A stretch of 64,000 nucleotides of DNA from NCBI RefSeq assembly GCF_900458435.1, contig NZ_UHCT01000001.1, positions 2,418,001 to 2,482,000 of the forward strand, written 5' to 3'. This document shows, piece by piece, positions 1 to 8,493 of the stretch. The translations under genes were made by a program, and so were the position numbers. Each line of letters begins with the position of its first letter. The stretch's first letter is position 1. The notes beneath the pieces were generated by a model, which saw only the letters and a list, made by a program, of their open reading frames with translations, was not told where the DNA came from and did not search any database. Source of the DNA: Staphylococcus carnosus (GTDB lineage: Bacteria > Bacillota > Bacilli > Staphylococcales > Staphylococcaceae).

Positions 1-92
1 ATAACTGCTGGTACTTTACCTGAGTTTCTGATTGCTGTTAAATCAGAACGTCTTTGTTTACCTTGACGGATAATAGACTTTAATGAAGCCAT
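1..92 (-). CDS. rplY: 50S ribosomal protein L25 (Ctc), N-terminal part only
   Basis: The gene runs off the left edge, so only the first 30 codons are present. They read [13 protein letters not shown] and continue into the 5S rRNA-binding fold typical of L25/Ctc. The start ATG is preceded by a Shine-Dalgarno sequence AAAGGTGG about nine bases upstream. The protein binds 5S rRNA in the large subunit; the longer Firmicute form is a general stress protein in Bacillus. It lies immediately downstream of prs, in the same order as in other staphylococci, but has its own strong promoter and a leader of about 140 nt. The C-terminal part and gene length cannot be judged here. Confidence 0.88.
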   Translation of the reverse strand, partial: MASLKSIIRQGKQRRSDLTAIRNSGKVPAV

Positions 93-237
93 TTCCTTTT
101 TCCACCTTTCGTATTTGAGATTAGATACTGCGCTTTATATAAGCAAAATATAATTAATCTCTCCGCACTTACCCATCGATATATCATCGCTTGCAAGTGT
201 TTAATATGTTCGAACAATTAAAGTCGCGAACGGAGTT

Positions 238-266
238 ATTATACACATTTTTCAGAATTACGTCAA
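238..266 (-). promoter_or_regulatory. Sigma-A promoter of rplY
   Basis: On the minus strand there is TTGACG, a 17-base spacer and TATAAT. The expected start near 231 gives a 5' leader of roughly 140 nt before the rplY start codon. The match is close to consensus, so confidence is high for a promoter. No sigma-B type promoter was recognised. Confidence 0.8.
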
Positions 267-303
267 CTTCCTAAAAAATTACGCAGAAAAAAATTCAAAA
301 CAG

Positions 304-340
304 CCATAAAAAAACTGCCGTTCAGCTGAACGGCAGTTTT
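304..340 (-). terminator. Rho-independent terminator after prs
   Basis: A perfect 30-base palindrome (311-340, core CTGCCGTTCAGCTGAACGGCAG) is followed on the minus strand by a run of seven T. It lies ten bases beyond the prs stop codon. Confidence 0.9.
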
Positions 341-349
341 GATAATGTA

Positions 350-1315
350 TTAGTCGAATAATACGCTGACAGATTCTCTTTCGTAAACGCGTACAATTGC
401 TTGCGCTATAAGTCCTGCAACTGATAATTCAGTTGTATTTTCAGGTTTACGTTCCTCATCTAAGCGGATTGAATTTGTTACGATTAATTCTTTAATTGCT
501 GAGTTTTCAATACGTTCTTTAGCTGGACCAGAAAGTACTGGGTGCGTACAACAAGCGTAAACTTCTTTGGCACCTTTATCTTTCAACGCTTGTGCTGCTA
601 AAGTGATTGTACCTGCAGTATCGATAATGTCATCAATAATAATGGCAGTGCGTCCATCGATTTCGCCTACAATGTTCATAACTTCGGCAACATTCGGTTT
701 CGGACGTCGTTTATCGATAATTGCAATCGGTGTTTTTAAAATGTCTGCTAATTTACGTGCACGTGTTACACCACCATGGTCAGGTGAAACAACGACTGTT
801 TCTTCTGGGTCGATATCTGGATTTTCTTTGAAGTATTTCGCTAAGATCGGTACACCCATTAAGTGGTCGATTGGAATATCAAAGAATCCTTGGATTTGCG
901 GTGCATGCAAGTCTAAAGCGATCATACGGTCTGCACCTGCTACTTGGATTAAGTTAGCAACAAGTTTAGCAGTGATTGGTTCACGGCTGCGCGCTTTTCT
1001 GTCTTGACGTGCGTAACCATAGTAAGGAACCACAATGTTAATTGTAGCCGCAGAAGCACGTTTACATGCGTCGATCATGATGAGTAATTCCATTAAATGT
1101 ACGTTAACCGGATAAGATGTCGGTTGAATAATAAATACGTCGCAACCTCTGATGCTTTCTTCAATATTGATTTGAATTTCGCCGTCACTGAAACGTTTTA
1201 CTGAACATTTCCCTAATTCAATACCGATATCATCGGCTACCTCATGTGCAAGCGGCTCATTTCCTTTCAACGAGAAAATCTTTAAAGATGAATTTTTATA
1301 TTCATTAGCTAACAT
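350..1315 (-). CDS. prs: Ribose-phosphate pyrophosphokinase
   Basis: This 321-residue protein converts ribose 5-phosphate and ATP to PRPP, the precursor of purines, pyrimidines, NAD, histidine and tryptophan. Visible signatures are the ATP/metal loop [18 protein letters not shown] near residues 130-150 and the PRPP-binding loop [12 protein letters not shown] near 225-236. The length is normal for a class I enzyme. A good SD (GGAGG) precedes the ATG. It follows glmU with a 100-base gap, the usual Firmicute order. The PRPP-responsive repressor gene purR lies four genes upstream. Confidence 0.97.
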   Translation of the reverse strand: MLANEYKNSSLKIFSLKGNEPLAHEVADDIGIELGKCSVKRFSDGEIQINIEESIRGCDVFIIQPTSYPVNVHLMELLIMIDACKRASAATINIVVPYYGYARQDRKARSREPITAKLVANLIQVAGADRMIALDLHAPQIQGFFDIPIDHLMGVPILAKYFKENPDIDPEETVVVSPDHGGVTRARKLADILKTPIAIIDKRRPKPNVAEVMNIVGEIDGRTAIIIDDIIDTAGTITLAAQALKDKGAKEVYACCTHPVLSGPAKERIENSAIKELIVTNSIRLDEERKPENTTELSVAGLIAQAIVRVYERESVSVLFD

Positions 1316-1417
1316 TTATAGTCCTCCATTTATTTGCATTCATGCGTTGTTCAAGTCGAACTGTTACATTACATTCTATTTAATTTTACTGAATTGGCTC
1401 TCTGACTTCAATACTTG

Positions 1418-2812
<1,395 letters not shown>

Positions 2813-2819
2813 CTACATT

Positions 2820-2849
2820 ATTATAATTTAACGCTGCTTGCACTTTCAA
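2820..2849 (-). promoter_or_regulatory. Probable promoter for glmU-prs
   Basis: The minus strand has TTGAAA, an 18-base spacer and TATAAT, about 35 bases upstream of the glmU start codon. It lies downstream of the spoVG terminator, which would otherwise isolate glmU from its upstream operon. Confidence 0.5.
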
Positions 2850-2971
2850 GACTGAACCCCAAAAGTCGGCTTTTGTCTCCATACAATCAGCATCCTCTTG
2901 TCATCATTCACTCTTGAAAATTATTATGTTCTCCTACTGCACTTACAAATTAATTTCCAGTCTTTATTTTA

Positions 2972-3006
2972 AAGAAAAAGGCTCCCGATCTTTTGACCGA
3001 GAGCCT
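2972..3006 (-). terminator. Terminator after spoVG
   Basis: The stem AGGCTCTCGGTC / GATCGGGAGCCT has a four-base loop and is followed on the minus strand by TTTTTC. It lies 25 bases after the spoVG stop. Confidence 0.9.
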
Positions 3007-3030
3007 CTTCATTTCAAATATCAAATACTA

Positions 3031-3354
3031 TTAAGCTTCTTCTTCACTACCGTTATCTTCTGAATCTGATGATGGTTGTGCATTCTTATCTGGAATGACT
3101 TCATCAGTTTCATCATATACTTTCATCACTGCATCTTGAATTTCTTGTCTCATGTCTGAGTTGATTGGATGCGCGATGTCGCGGAATTCACCATCTGGTG
3201 TACGTTTACTTGGCATTGCGACGAATAGACCTGAGTTGCCTTCAATCACACGCAAATCATGGACTACGAATGCATCGTCAAGTGTAATAGACACAAGCGC
3301 CTTCATTCTTCCATCAGTTTGTATTTTTCTAAGTCTTACATCTGTCACTTTCAT
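3031..3354 (-). CDS. spoVG: SpoVG, site-specific DNA/RNA-binding regulator
   Basis: This 107-residue protein has the N-terminal family signature [23 protein letters not shown] and an acidic, disordered C-terminal tail ([13 protein letters not shown]). In S. aureus SpoVG is the main effector of the sigma-B-controlled yabJ-spoVG operon and influences capsule, cell wall and virulence gene expression. Here it follows ridA (yabJ) after a 65-base gap and is closed by a strong terminator, consistent with the same ridA-spoVG operon. The SD is AGGGGGGCT, just upstream. Confidence 0.95.
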   Translation of the reverse strand: MKVTDVRLRKIQTDGRMKALVSITLDDAFVVHDLRVIEGNSGLFVAMPSKRTPDGEFRDIAHPINSDMRQEIQDAVMKVYDETDEVIPDKNAQPSSDSEDNGSEEEA

Positions 3355-3419
3355 GTAGTGAGCCCCCCTAGTATCTCTCTCTTTTGTCTTCTAGAAGCTT
3401 TACAATATTTAATTAAAAA

Positions 3420-3800
3420 TTATTTACCTTTTACTTGAGCGATTGCTTCTATTTCAATTTTAACATCTTTCGGCAAGCGCGCCACCTCAACACAACTTCT
3501 AGCTGGTCTGTGCGCGTTGAAAAATTGACCATAGACTTCATTGATATATTGGAAATCATTCATATCTGCAATGAAAATCGTTGTTTTCACTACTGAGTCT
3601 AAGTCTGAACCTGCTTCTTCTAAAACATGACTTAAGTTATTAAGCACTTGTTTAGTTTGAACTGCAATTTCTTCGCTGACTAACTCGCCGAATTCATTTA
3701 ATGGAATTTGGCCAGAAGCATAAACCATGTCATTTAAAACAATTGCTTGTGAATAAGGTCCTAATGCCTCTGGTGCTTTATTTGTGTGAATTGTTTTCAT
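3420..3800 (-). CDS. ridA: RidA family 2-iminobutanoate/2-iminopropanoate deaminase (YabJ)
   Basis: The 126-residue trimeric enzyme hydrolyses reactive enamine/imine intermediates released by PLP enzymes. Family landmarks are [21 protein letters not shown] near the N-terminus and the C-terminal stretch containing [11 protein letters not shown], whose arginine binds the carboxylate of the substrate. The gene lies 18 bases after purR and upstream of spoVG, the conserved purR-yabJ-spoVG arrangement. In staphylococci the pair is reported as sigma-B dependent. I did not find a clear sigma-B promoter in front of it. Confidence 0.95.
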   Translation of the reverse strand: MKTIHTNKAPEALGPYSQAIVLNDMVYASGQIPLNEFGELVSEEIAVQTKQVLNNLSHVLEEAGSDLDSVVKTTIFIADMNDFQYINEVYGQFFNAHRPARSCVEVARLPKDVKIEIEAIAQVKGK

Positions 3801-3818
3801 GTTGTATACTCGCTCCTT

Positions 3819-4643
3819 TTATGAGAATTTAGATAACACATTCCCTTGTTCAACTTTAAAGTCTTGATTGTATTCATCGACATCAGACAGTCTGACCAAG
3901 GAAGTATAATCTTCAATCAATCTTTGTTTAACTTCTTTAGATTCTACAAGTACTGATACCCCTTTGACATGCGCTTTAAACTCATTCATCAAATTCATAA
4001 CGCCATTAATAGAGCCTCCAGCACGCATGAAATCATCAACGATAAGCACATTCGAATTTTCCTGAAGTGTACGTTTTGAAAGCACCATCGTTTCAATCTT
4101 GCGAGATGATCCCGAAACGTAGTTTATCGATACTGTAGAACCTTCTGTTACTTTATTATCCTTACGAATAACAACTACTGGTAAATTTAATATATTTGCT
4201 ACTGAATTGGCAAGAGATATACCTTTAGTCGCAATCGTTACGATTGCATCTAAGTCTTCATCCATATAAATTGTCGCAATCAAGCGCCCGACTTTATTCA
4301 ACAATTCAGGATTGCCCATAAGATCGGATAAGAAGAGGTAGCCTCCCGGCAGCAAGCGTTCTTTTTCCTGTAAGAGGCCGATGACTTCATCGATAACTTC
4401 CTCTGCTTCCTCTTTACTCATGGTAGGACGATAAGTGACACCGCCGCTGGCACCAGCTGTTGTAATCACTGTCCCTAATTTTTCTTTTTGCAAGGTTTCA
4501 CGCACAATATGAATATCTTCACTGATTGAAGATTTTGCTTGTTTGAACTTTTTCACAAAATGCGTAAGCGGTATCAACTTATTAGGATGACTCATTAAAT
4601 AATGAGTCATGTACACAATACGCTCACTTCGTTTATAACGCAC
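3819..4643 (-). CDS. purR: Purine operon repressor PurR
   Basis: The 274-residue repressor has an N-terminal winged helix (RSERIVYMTHYLMSHPNKLI) followed by a type I phosphoribosyltransferase-like domain. Its PRPP-binding loop, VLIVDDFMRAGGSI, lies near residues 200-214. PRPP binding releases it from PurBoxes in front of purine genes. In S. aureus its loss also derepresses virulence genes. It lies 16 bases downstream of ispE and is probably cotranscribed with it. The start ATG follows SD AAGGAAGG. Confidence 0.95.
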   Translation of the reverse strand: MRYKRSERIVYMTHYLMSHPNKLIPLTHFVKKFKQAKSSISEDIHIVRETLQKEKLGTVITTAGASGGVTYRPTMSKEEAEEVIDEVIGLLQEKERLLPGGYLFLSDLMGNPELLNKVGRLIATIYMDEDLDAIVTIATKGISLANSVANILNLPVVVIRKDNKVTEGSTVSINYVSGSSRKIETMVLSKRTLQENSNVLIVDDFMRAGGSINGVMNLMNEFKAHVKGVSVLVESKEVKQRLIEDYTSLVRLSDVDEYNQDFKVEQGNVLSKFS

Positions 4644-4659
4644 AAGAATCCTTCCTTTC

Positions 4660-5544
4660 TTATCCTAGTAATCTGACTAAATAGACCTCATTGCAGCACC
4701 CATGCACTGCATTATAAATATTTTGCGCTTGCTTATAGTGTTTCGCTAAGCTGTAGACTGTAGGACCGCTGCCGCTCATTAATGCAGCATCTGCACCGCT
4801 ATTAAGCATATTCTGCTTTAACTTCCGGATATTCGGATGCATCTCCATCGAAATTGATTCTAAACAATTCGAAAGGGTCGCACAAATCGTTTCATAGTCT
4901 CCATTTTCAATCGCTTCAATACACTTTTGCGTATTTTCTTGTTGATTACATTCTTCTCCGATTTCCAGTTCTTGAAAAACACAAGCCGTAGAAATACCGA
5001 CATTCGGCTTTGCAATCACAACCCAAGCTTTCGGCATTTCATTTAAAAGATGTACCTTTTCGCCATGTCCTGTACAAATTGCTGTCTTGCTGTAAATACA
5101 AAACGGTACATCTGAACCCACATCAGCACCAAGTGCACTTAATTCATCCAAACTAAGTTGCAGATCAAAGAGTTTATTCATCGCACGCATCGTCGCCGCA
5201 GCATCCGCTGAACCCCCGCCTAAACCGGCAGACACCGGAATTTCCTTTTCCAATGTAATCGTGACACCTTCTTTGAGGTCATACGTTTCCTGCATTAATA
5301 GCGCCGCTTGCGATGCTAAATTTTTAGCATTTTCAGGTACAAAGTTATAATCAACTTGAACCACAATACGCTGGTCCTGTCGTTTTTCGACGGTAACACG
5401 ATCATTTAAGTCCACCGTCGTCATGACCATTTCTACTTCATGAAAACCGTCATTTCGTTTATATAGTGCATCTAAGGTGAGATTAATTTTAGCAGGTGCC
5501 TTTTCGTATATCGTATTACCGCCCTCCTTTACATATAAAATCAT
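4660..5544 (-). CDS. ispE: 4-diphosphocytidyl-2-C-methyl-D-erythritol kinase
   Basis: GHMP-family kinase: [16 protein letters not shown] at the N-terminus, the ATP loop [17 protein letters not shown] near residues 104-120 and the C-terminal SGSGPTVY. In staphylococci, which use the mevalonate route, the true role of this IspE-like protein is unclear. The start is odd. The only conventional start in frame is the ATG at 5544, which has no Shine-Dalgarno. A perfect SD (AAAGGAGG) lies inside the reading frame, eight bases before codon 11, exactly where S. aureus IspE begins (MIYE). That codon is ACG (5514-5512) here, followed by ATA-TAC-GAA. Translation may therefore begin at a non-standard codon. 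Confidence 0.9.
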   Translation of the reverse strand: MILYVKEGGNTIYEKAPAKINLTLDALYKRNDGFHEVEMVMTTVDLNDRVTVEKRQDQRIVVQVDYNFVPENAKNLASQAALLMQETYDLKEGVTITLEKEIPVSAGLGGGSADAAATMRAMNKLFDLQLSLDELSALGADVGSDVPFCIYSKTAICTGHGEKVHLLNEMPKAWVVIAKPNVGISTACVFQELEIGEECNQQENTQKCIEAIENGDYETICATLSNCLESISMEMHPNIRKLKQNMLNSGADAALMSGSGPTVYSLAKHYKQAQNIYNAVHGCCNEVYLVRLLG

Positions 5545-5889
5545 TCGAGATTGGAATATCTGTGCTGAAGTAGTGTATTGTTACCTGCTTATAGAACATT
5601 CGCACAGAAAATGATGTGCAAAATATGCATTATCGACATTATAACACGAACATTGACTGTATTCATAATGGTTAATGTTGTGATATTGAAAAAAGTTAGA
5701 ATGATTTGTAAGTACGGATATAATAGACTGATATAACTCTAAAAGCGGGGATTATGCTTAAAAATAAGCACTTCTTACCTACTATCTATAATTACGATTT
5801 TTTGCATTAAAAAAGGAATCCTGCCCACAGGATTCCTTTTTTAGACGAAGCACTCAATGCTTCAATTATTCAATTTATTACTCATCTAA
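5545..5889. other. Intergenic region between veg and ispE
   Basis: No gene is visible. On the minus strand a TATAAT (5643-5638) with a poor -35 could drive ispE-purR. Two copies of GAACATT lie close to it on the plus strand (5594-5600 and 5648-5654). The second, in the context ACGAACATT, resembles half of a PurBox, which would allow PurR autoregulation. This is tentative, because the two copies are direct rather than inverted. The right end holds the veg terminator. Confidence 0.3.
5809..5842 (-). terminator. Terminator after veg
   Basis: AAAAAAGGAATCCTG and its complement enclose a four-base loop, giving a hairpin with T-runs on both sides. It lies 48 bases after the veg stop. Confidence 0.88.
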
Positions 5890-6153
5890 CTAGTGTGCAA
5901 CTGCTTCATGGTGATTATCGTCTACAAAAGAAACTTGTACGTTCTCAGTTAACACATCTGTGTATGTATACGATACACGCTCAAAATTGTGTTTATCTTG
6001 GTCTAATTCAACAATGAAAACTGCTGGGTAAGTTTCAGCTAAAACTCCGCAACGTTCAATTGTTTTTTTACGACCACCATTTGCTTTAAGTACGATACGG
6101 TTTCCTAAATGACCATCAAGTGCATTTTTGATGTCCCAAATTGATTTTGGCAT
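5890..6153 (-). CDS. veg: Veg family protein (biofilm-associated DUF1021 protein)
   Basis: The 87-residue protein starts [20 protein letters not shown] and carries the family core [26 protein letters not shown]. Veg stimulates biofilm matrix genes in Bacillus subtilis through an unknown mechanism. In staphylococci it is conserved between ksgA and ispE, as here, but uncharacterised. A good SD (GAGGTGG) precedes the ATG, and a terminator follows. Confidence 0.93.
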   Translation of the reverse strand: MPKSIWDIKNALDGHLGNRIVLKANGGRKKTIERCGVLAETYPAVFIVELDQDKHNFERVSYTYTDVLTENVQVSFVDDNHHEAVAH

Positions 6154-6252
6154 ATTGCTCCACCTCGCTACAAATTGTATTATAACACATTTCTAGCGAT
6201 TAAGTCAAATAAAATTTAAATTTTAACAATGTACGTGCGCCATGTCAATATT

Positions 6253-7143
6253 TTAAAATTCTAATTCCGGGAATTTTTTCAAGTTATTGAACAAATTCGC
6301 AAATTCTTTAATAGATAGCGTCTCACCGCGGCGTCTCGGATCAATACCGCCATCTTCTAACCATGTTTTGATGATATATTTCTTTTGTTTGCCATCGAAA
6401 AATAGACTTTGATAGTTATTTGCGATTGTTTTACGACGCTGACTGAAAGCAGCTTTCGTCATTTTGAAAAACTGATCTTCATCATCTACTGCAACAATCG
6501 GCGCTTGACGTTTCATCAATTTCACTACAATAGAATCTACATTCGGAGGCGGCATAAAGACCGTCTTCGGCACCGTCAGTACTTTAGATGTCTCAGTGTA
6601 ATATTGTGCAACAATCGACAAAGAACCATATGCTTTTGTGCCGATTTCAGCATTTAATCGTTCACCGACTTCTTTTTGCATCATGACTACATAACCATCA
6701 ATCGGCAATGATTTCGACATCAGATTTAATAAAATCGGCGTCGTAATGTAATATGGAAGATTTGCGACAACCATAATTTTATCGCAATCTGAAAGATGCG
6801 TTTGTACTGCTTCAACTACATCAGCTTTTAAGATATCTTCATTAATCACCGTTACATTGTCATAATCTGATAAAGTATCCTCTAACACCGGGATTAAACG
6901 TTGGTCGATTTCAAATGCAACCACTTTTTTCGCATGTTTCGCTAACTGTTCTGTCAAAGAGCCCATACCAGGACCTACTTCAATCACACCCGTACGTTCG
7001 TCAATATTACTCGCATCAATAATCTTCTGGATAATATTGACATCAATTAAGAAATTCTGACCCAGACTCTTTTTGAAATCAAATTGATACTTGTCTAATA
7101 ACGCTCTCGTACGCGTAGGTGTAGCGATATCTTTCTTATTCAC
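6253..7143 (-). CDS. ksgA: 16S rRNA (adenine1518/1519-N6)-dimethyltransferase
   Basis: This Rossmann-fold SAM methyltransferase dimethylates two adjacent adenines in helix 45 of 16S rRNA and acts as a late 30S checkpoint. Motifs are KKSLGQNFL, the SAM loop [13 protein letters not shown] and the catalytic [12 protein letters not shown] place the start at the GTG at 7143, one base after the rnmV stop and just after AAGGAT, because it aligns best with the S. aureus start. The alternative ATG at 7170 overlaps rnmV and lacks a Shine-Dalgarno. The C-terminus ([17 protein letters not shown]) is complete. Confidence 0.93.
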   Translation of the reverse strand: MNKKDIATPTRTRALLDKYQFDFKKSLGQNFLIDVNIIQKIIDASNIDERTGVIEVGPGMGSLTEQLAKHAKKVVAFEIDQRLIPVLEDTLSDYDNVTVINEDILKADVVEAVQTHLSDCDKIMVVANLPYYITTPILLNLMSKSLPIDGYVVMMQKEVGERLNAEIGTKAYGSLSIVAQYYTETSKVLTVPKTVFMPPPNVDSIVVKLMKRQAPIVAVDDEDQFFKMTKAAFSQRRKTIANNYQSLFFDGKQKKYIIKTWLEDGGIDPRRRGETLSIKEFANLFNNLKKFPELEF

Positions 7144-7144
7144 T

Positions 7145-7696
7145 TTATCCTTCACTTCCTTTATCTTCATTTAATGCATCACGCACATCTGCTTCTGTAT
7201 AACCGAAAGCATTCAACTTCTTCAGCAATTGTTTGCCGTTAGAATGTCCGATATGTAATTTTCGGCCTAATACCTCACGTTTATGTCTCGCACCAGGACC
7301 CACAATAAGACCTAAGTTGATTAATGTATCTTTGCTGATTGATTCCATGCCTTCTTCAAATGGAGAAGAAACATGCAGTAAAGCATCACGGATATCTTCT
7401 AAAGCCGCATGTTCTACTCCGATTTTACCACGTTTATTTTTAGCTTTTTCACGGTCGATATACGCATGTTTTACACCTGAAACATGTTCACGAATGGTAT
7501 TGCGAATCTTATCACCCGGGAAATCAGGATCTGTCAATACAATCACGCCGCGCGTTGCTTGTGCGTTACGAATGACTTCTAATATTTCTTGATTGATTGC
7601 ACTGCCATTTGTCTCAATCGTATCGCATTCTACCGCACGTTGTACACGTTCTGTATCATCTCGGCCTTCAACCACGATAAATTCATTGATTTTCAT
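7145..7696 (-). CDS. rnmV: Ribonuclease M5
   Basis: The 183-residue Toprim-domain nuclease trims the 5S rRNA precursor with the help of L18. The Toprim glutamate lies in [13 protein letters not shown] and the DxD motif in [15 protein letters not shown]. The C-terminal part holds the L18/RNA-binding region. The start is the ATG at 7696, because AAAGGTGA lies directly upstream. An upstream GTG in frame would place that SD inside the gene. It is translationally linked to ksgA (one-base gap), the standard rnmV-ksgA pair. Confidence 0.93.
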   Translation of the reverse strand: MKINEFIVVEGRDDTERVQRAVECDTIETNGSAINQEILEVIRNAQATRGVIVLTDPDFPGDKIRNTIREHVSGVKHAYIDREKAKNKRGKIGVEHAALEDIRDALLHVSSPFEEGMESISKDTLINLGLIVGPGARHKREVLGRKLHIGHSNGKQLLKKLNAFGYTEADVRDALNEDKGSEG

Positions 7697-7837
7697 ATTC
7701 TCGTCACCTTTCACAGTGTTAACTTTAATACTATACCATATCTGCTTTCTTGAAAAATAAAACCTTGAAAAGCTAGGTTCTGATTATTTTATCAGAATAG
7801 TTAAACTATTATCTTTAGATTTGCTATATTTTAAGTA

Positions 7838-7949
7838 AACAAGGGATAACATGCTGTGAACATGTTATCCCTCTAGGCCCGTTAAAAAGACGGTGGCTTT
7901 TAGTTCTTTATTTATAACCATTCAACCAAAGTTGGATGGTTATTTTTTT
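7838..7949 (+). ncRNA. Copy 1 of a putative SprF-like antitoxin RNA
   Basis: A promoter-like TTAAAC, an 18-base spacer and TATATT (7801-7830) precede a stretch almost identical to copy 2. It contains the 5' hairpin GGGATAACATG / CATGTTATCCC, the linker TCTAGGCCCGTTAAAAAGACGG and a terminator AACCATTCAAC-CAAA-GTTGGATGGTT followed by seven T. It lies opposite only the last codons of a toxin gene that has lost its start. If transcribed, it would be an orphan antitoxin or a decoy. The RNA is inferred from promoter and terminator only. Confidence 0.5.
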
Positions 7950-7954
7950 GATGC

Positions 7955-7991
7955 TTAATCCTTACGATTTTCGCTAATAAGGATTAAACCT
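7955..7991 (-). pseudogene. 3' remnant of a SprG-like toxin gene
   Basis: On the minus strand the codons for GLILISENRK match the end of the intact toxin encoded at 8218-8295, here ending in D and a stop. Upstream the frame stays open with hydrophobic residues, but it has no ATG, no Shine-Dalgarno and no similarity to the toxin N-terminus. The toxin part of this copy is therefore probably not expressed. Confidence 0.6.
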
Positions 7992-8064
7992 AACACAATA
8001 TAGTAGTTCTGGTATGCATTTAATGCATCGGCAATAATCAATACTATTACTAAGGTATTTTGCT

Positions 8065-8093
8065 TTGACTCTTACACCGAATACTGCTATATT
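8065..8093 (+). promoter_or_regulatory. Promoter of the copy 2 antitoxin RNA
   Basis: TTGACT, a 17-base spacer and TATATT are close to the sigma-A consensus. They point rightwards into the repeat, with an expected start near 8100. No open reading frame with a ribosome-binding site follows, so the product is likely a small RNA ending at the terminator near 8212. Confidence 0.65.
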
Positions 8094-8099
8094 TAAATT

Positions 8100-8212
8100 A
8101 AACAAGGGATAACATGCTGTGAACATGTTATCCCTCTAGGCCCGTTAAAAAGACGGTGGCTTTTGGTTCATTTGTTTATAACCATTCAACCAAAGTTGGA
8201 TGGTTATTTTTT
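8100..8212 (+). ncRNA. Putative SprF-like cis-antisense antitoxin RNA (copy 2)
   Basis: The predicted RNA of about 113 nt begins after a consensus promoter. It forms an 11-bp hairpin (8106-8134) and ends in a strong terminator (8180-8212, six T). It is transcribed towards the toxin gene on the other strand and is complementary to the 3' part of the toxin mRNA past its stop codon. This converging, 3'-overlapping layout is that of sprG/sprF in S. aureus and bsrG/SR4 in B. subtilis. The assignment rests on architecture and not on a covariance search. Confidence 0.6.
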
Positions 8213-8255
8213 GATGCTTAATTCTTACGATTTTCGCTAATAAGGATTAAACCTA
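8100..8255. repeat. Direct repeat, copy 2 of the toxin-antitoxin cassette
   Basis: This is the partner of 7837-7992. Copy 2 is the one connected to an intact toxin reading frame and to its promoter on the minus strand. Confidence 0.9.
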
Positions 8256-8295
8256 TTATCGTTAGTACGATCATAAGTATTTCATAATCACTCAT
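8218..8295 (-). CDS. Small membrane toxin, SprG / holin-like type I toxin
   Basis: This 25-residue peptide begins MSDYEILMIVLTIIGLI and ends ISENRKN. It consists of a short acidic N-terminus, one hydrophobic helix (about residues 6-19) and a charged tail. The MS-YE-LM start is the hallmark of the putative holin-like toxin family (TxpA/BsrG/SprG type), which permeabilises the membrane. The SD AGAGAGGA lies eight bases before the ATG. The gene is overlapped at its 3' side by a convergent antisense RNA. It is too short for automatic gene calling. The function is inferred from family resemblance and locus architecture. Confidence 0.65.
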   Translation of the reverse strand: MSDYEILMIVLTIIGLILISENRKN

Positions 8296-8330
8296 TATGT
8301 GTCCTCTCTGGAGTTGCGCATCATAGGCAT
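8295..8330 (-). CDS. Leader peptide overlapping the toxin start
   Basis: A strong Shine-Dalgarno AAAGGGGTG precedes ATGCCTATGATG and an 11-residue reading frame (MPMMRNSREDT). Its stop TAA shares a base with the toxin start (TAATG). In S. aureus SprG the same upstream start is fused in frame to the toxin, giving a long and a short form. Here the two are separate frames, so the leader may couple or limit toxin translation. Its translation is unproven. Confidence 0.4.
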   Translation of the reverse strand: MPMMRNSREDT

Positions 8331-8378
8331 CACCCCTTTAAATAGGTTAGCCACCATCTATCCAACTTGCTTGAAATT

Positions 8379-8406
8379 AGTATACCATAAATAGAACGTA
8401 CGTTCC
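8379..8406 (-). promoter_or_regulatory. Toxin promoter (extended -10) overlapped by an SOS/LexA box
   Basis: On the minus strand the extended -10 TGGTATACT lies at 8387-8379, with no good -35. In the place of the -35 lies AGAACGTACGTTCC (plus strand, 8393-8406). It matches the Bacillus/Staphylococcus SOS box CGAAC-RNRY-GTTYC at 13 of 14 positions and is a perfect 12-base palindrome at its core. LexA bound here would block RNA polymerase. Predicted start near 8372. Confidence 0.6.
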
Positions 8407-8453
8407 TAGTCGAAGCCATAATATTTTAAAAAAATAAAATTTCACTACTCATT

Positions 8454-8488
8454 AAAAAGAACCACTCTTTTCAGAATGGTTCTTTTTT
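8454..8488 (-). terminator. Terminator after tatD
   Basis: AAAAAGAACCA and TGGTTCTTTTT form an 11-bp stem with T-runs on both strands, ending six bases beyond the tatD stop. It also shields the toxin locus from tatD transcription. Confidence 0.85.
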
Positions 8489-8493
8489 CATGT

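Larger units (their letters stand above)
7837..7992. repeat. Direct repeat, copy 1 of the toxin-antitoxin cassette
   Basis: These 156 bases recur at 8100-8255 with only a few differences, mainly in the segment before the terminator and one extra T in the T-run. The repeated unit spans the antitoxin RNA and the last 12 or so codons of the antisense toxin gene. The sequences outside are unrelated. Confidence 0.9.

Noticed and set aside
567..1007. 146-codon plus-strand frame antisense to prs
   Set aside because: It is the complement of a highly conserved gene, without its own ribosome-binding site.
7837..8255. Paired repeats considered as a CRISPR array or insertion sequence ends
   Set aside because: There are only two units of 156 bp, in direct orientation, with no spacers of equal length and no cas or transposase gene; promoter, hairpin and terminator fit small RNA genes.
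8454..8488. tatD terminator considered as part of the toxin-antitoxin locus
   Set aside because: It lies upstream of the toxin promoter and is a simple bidirectional hairpin directly after the tatD stop.
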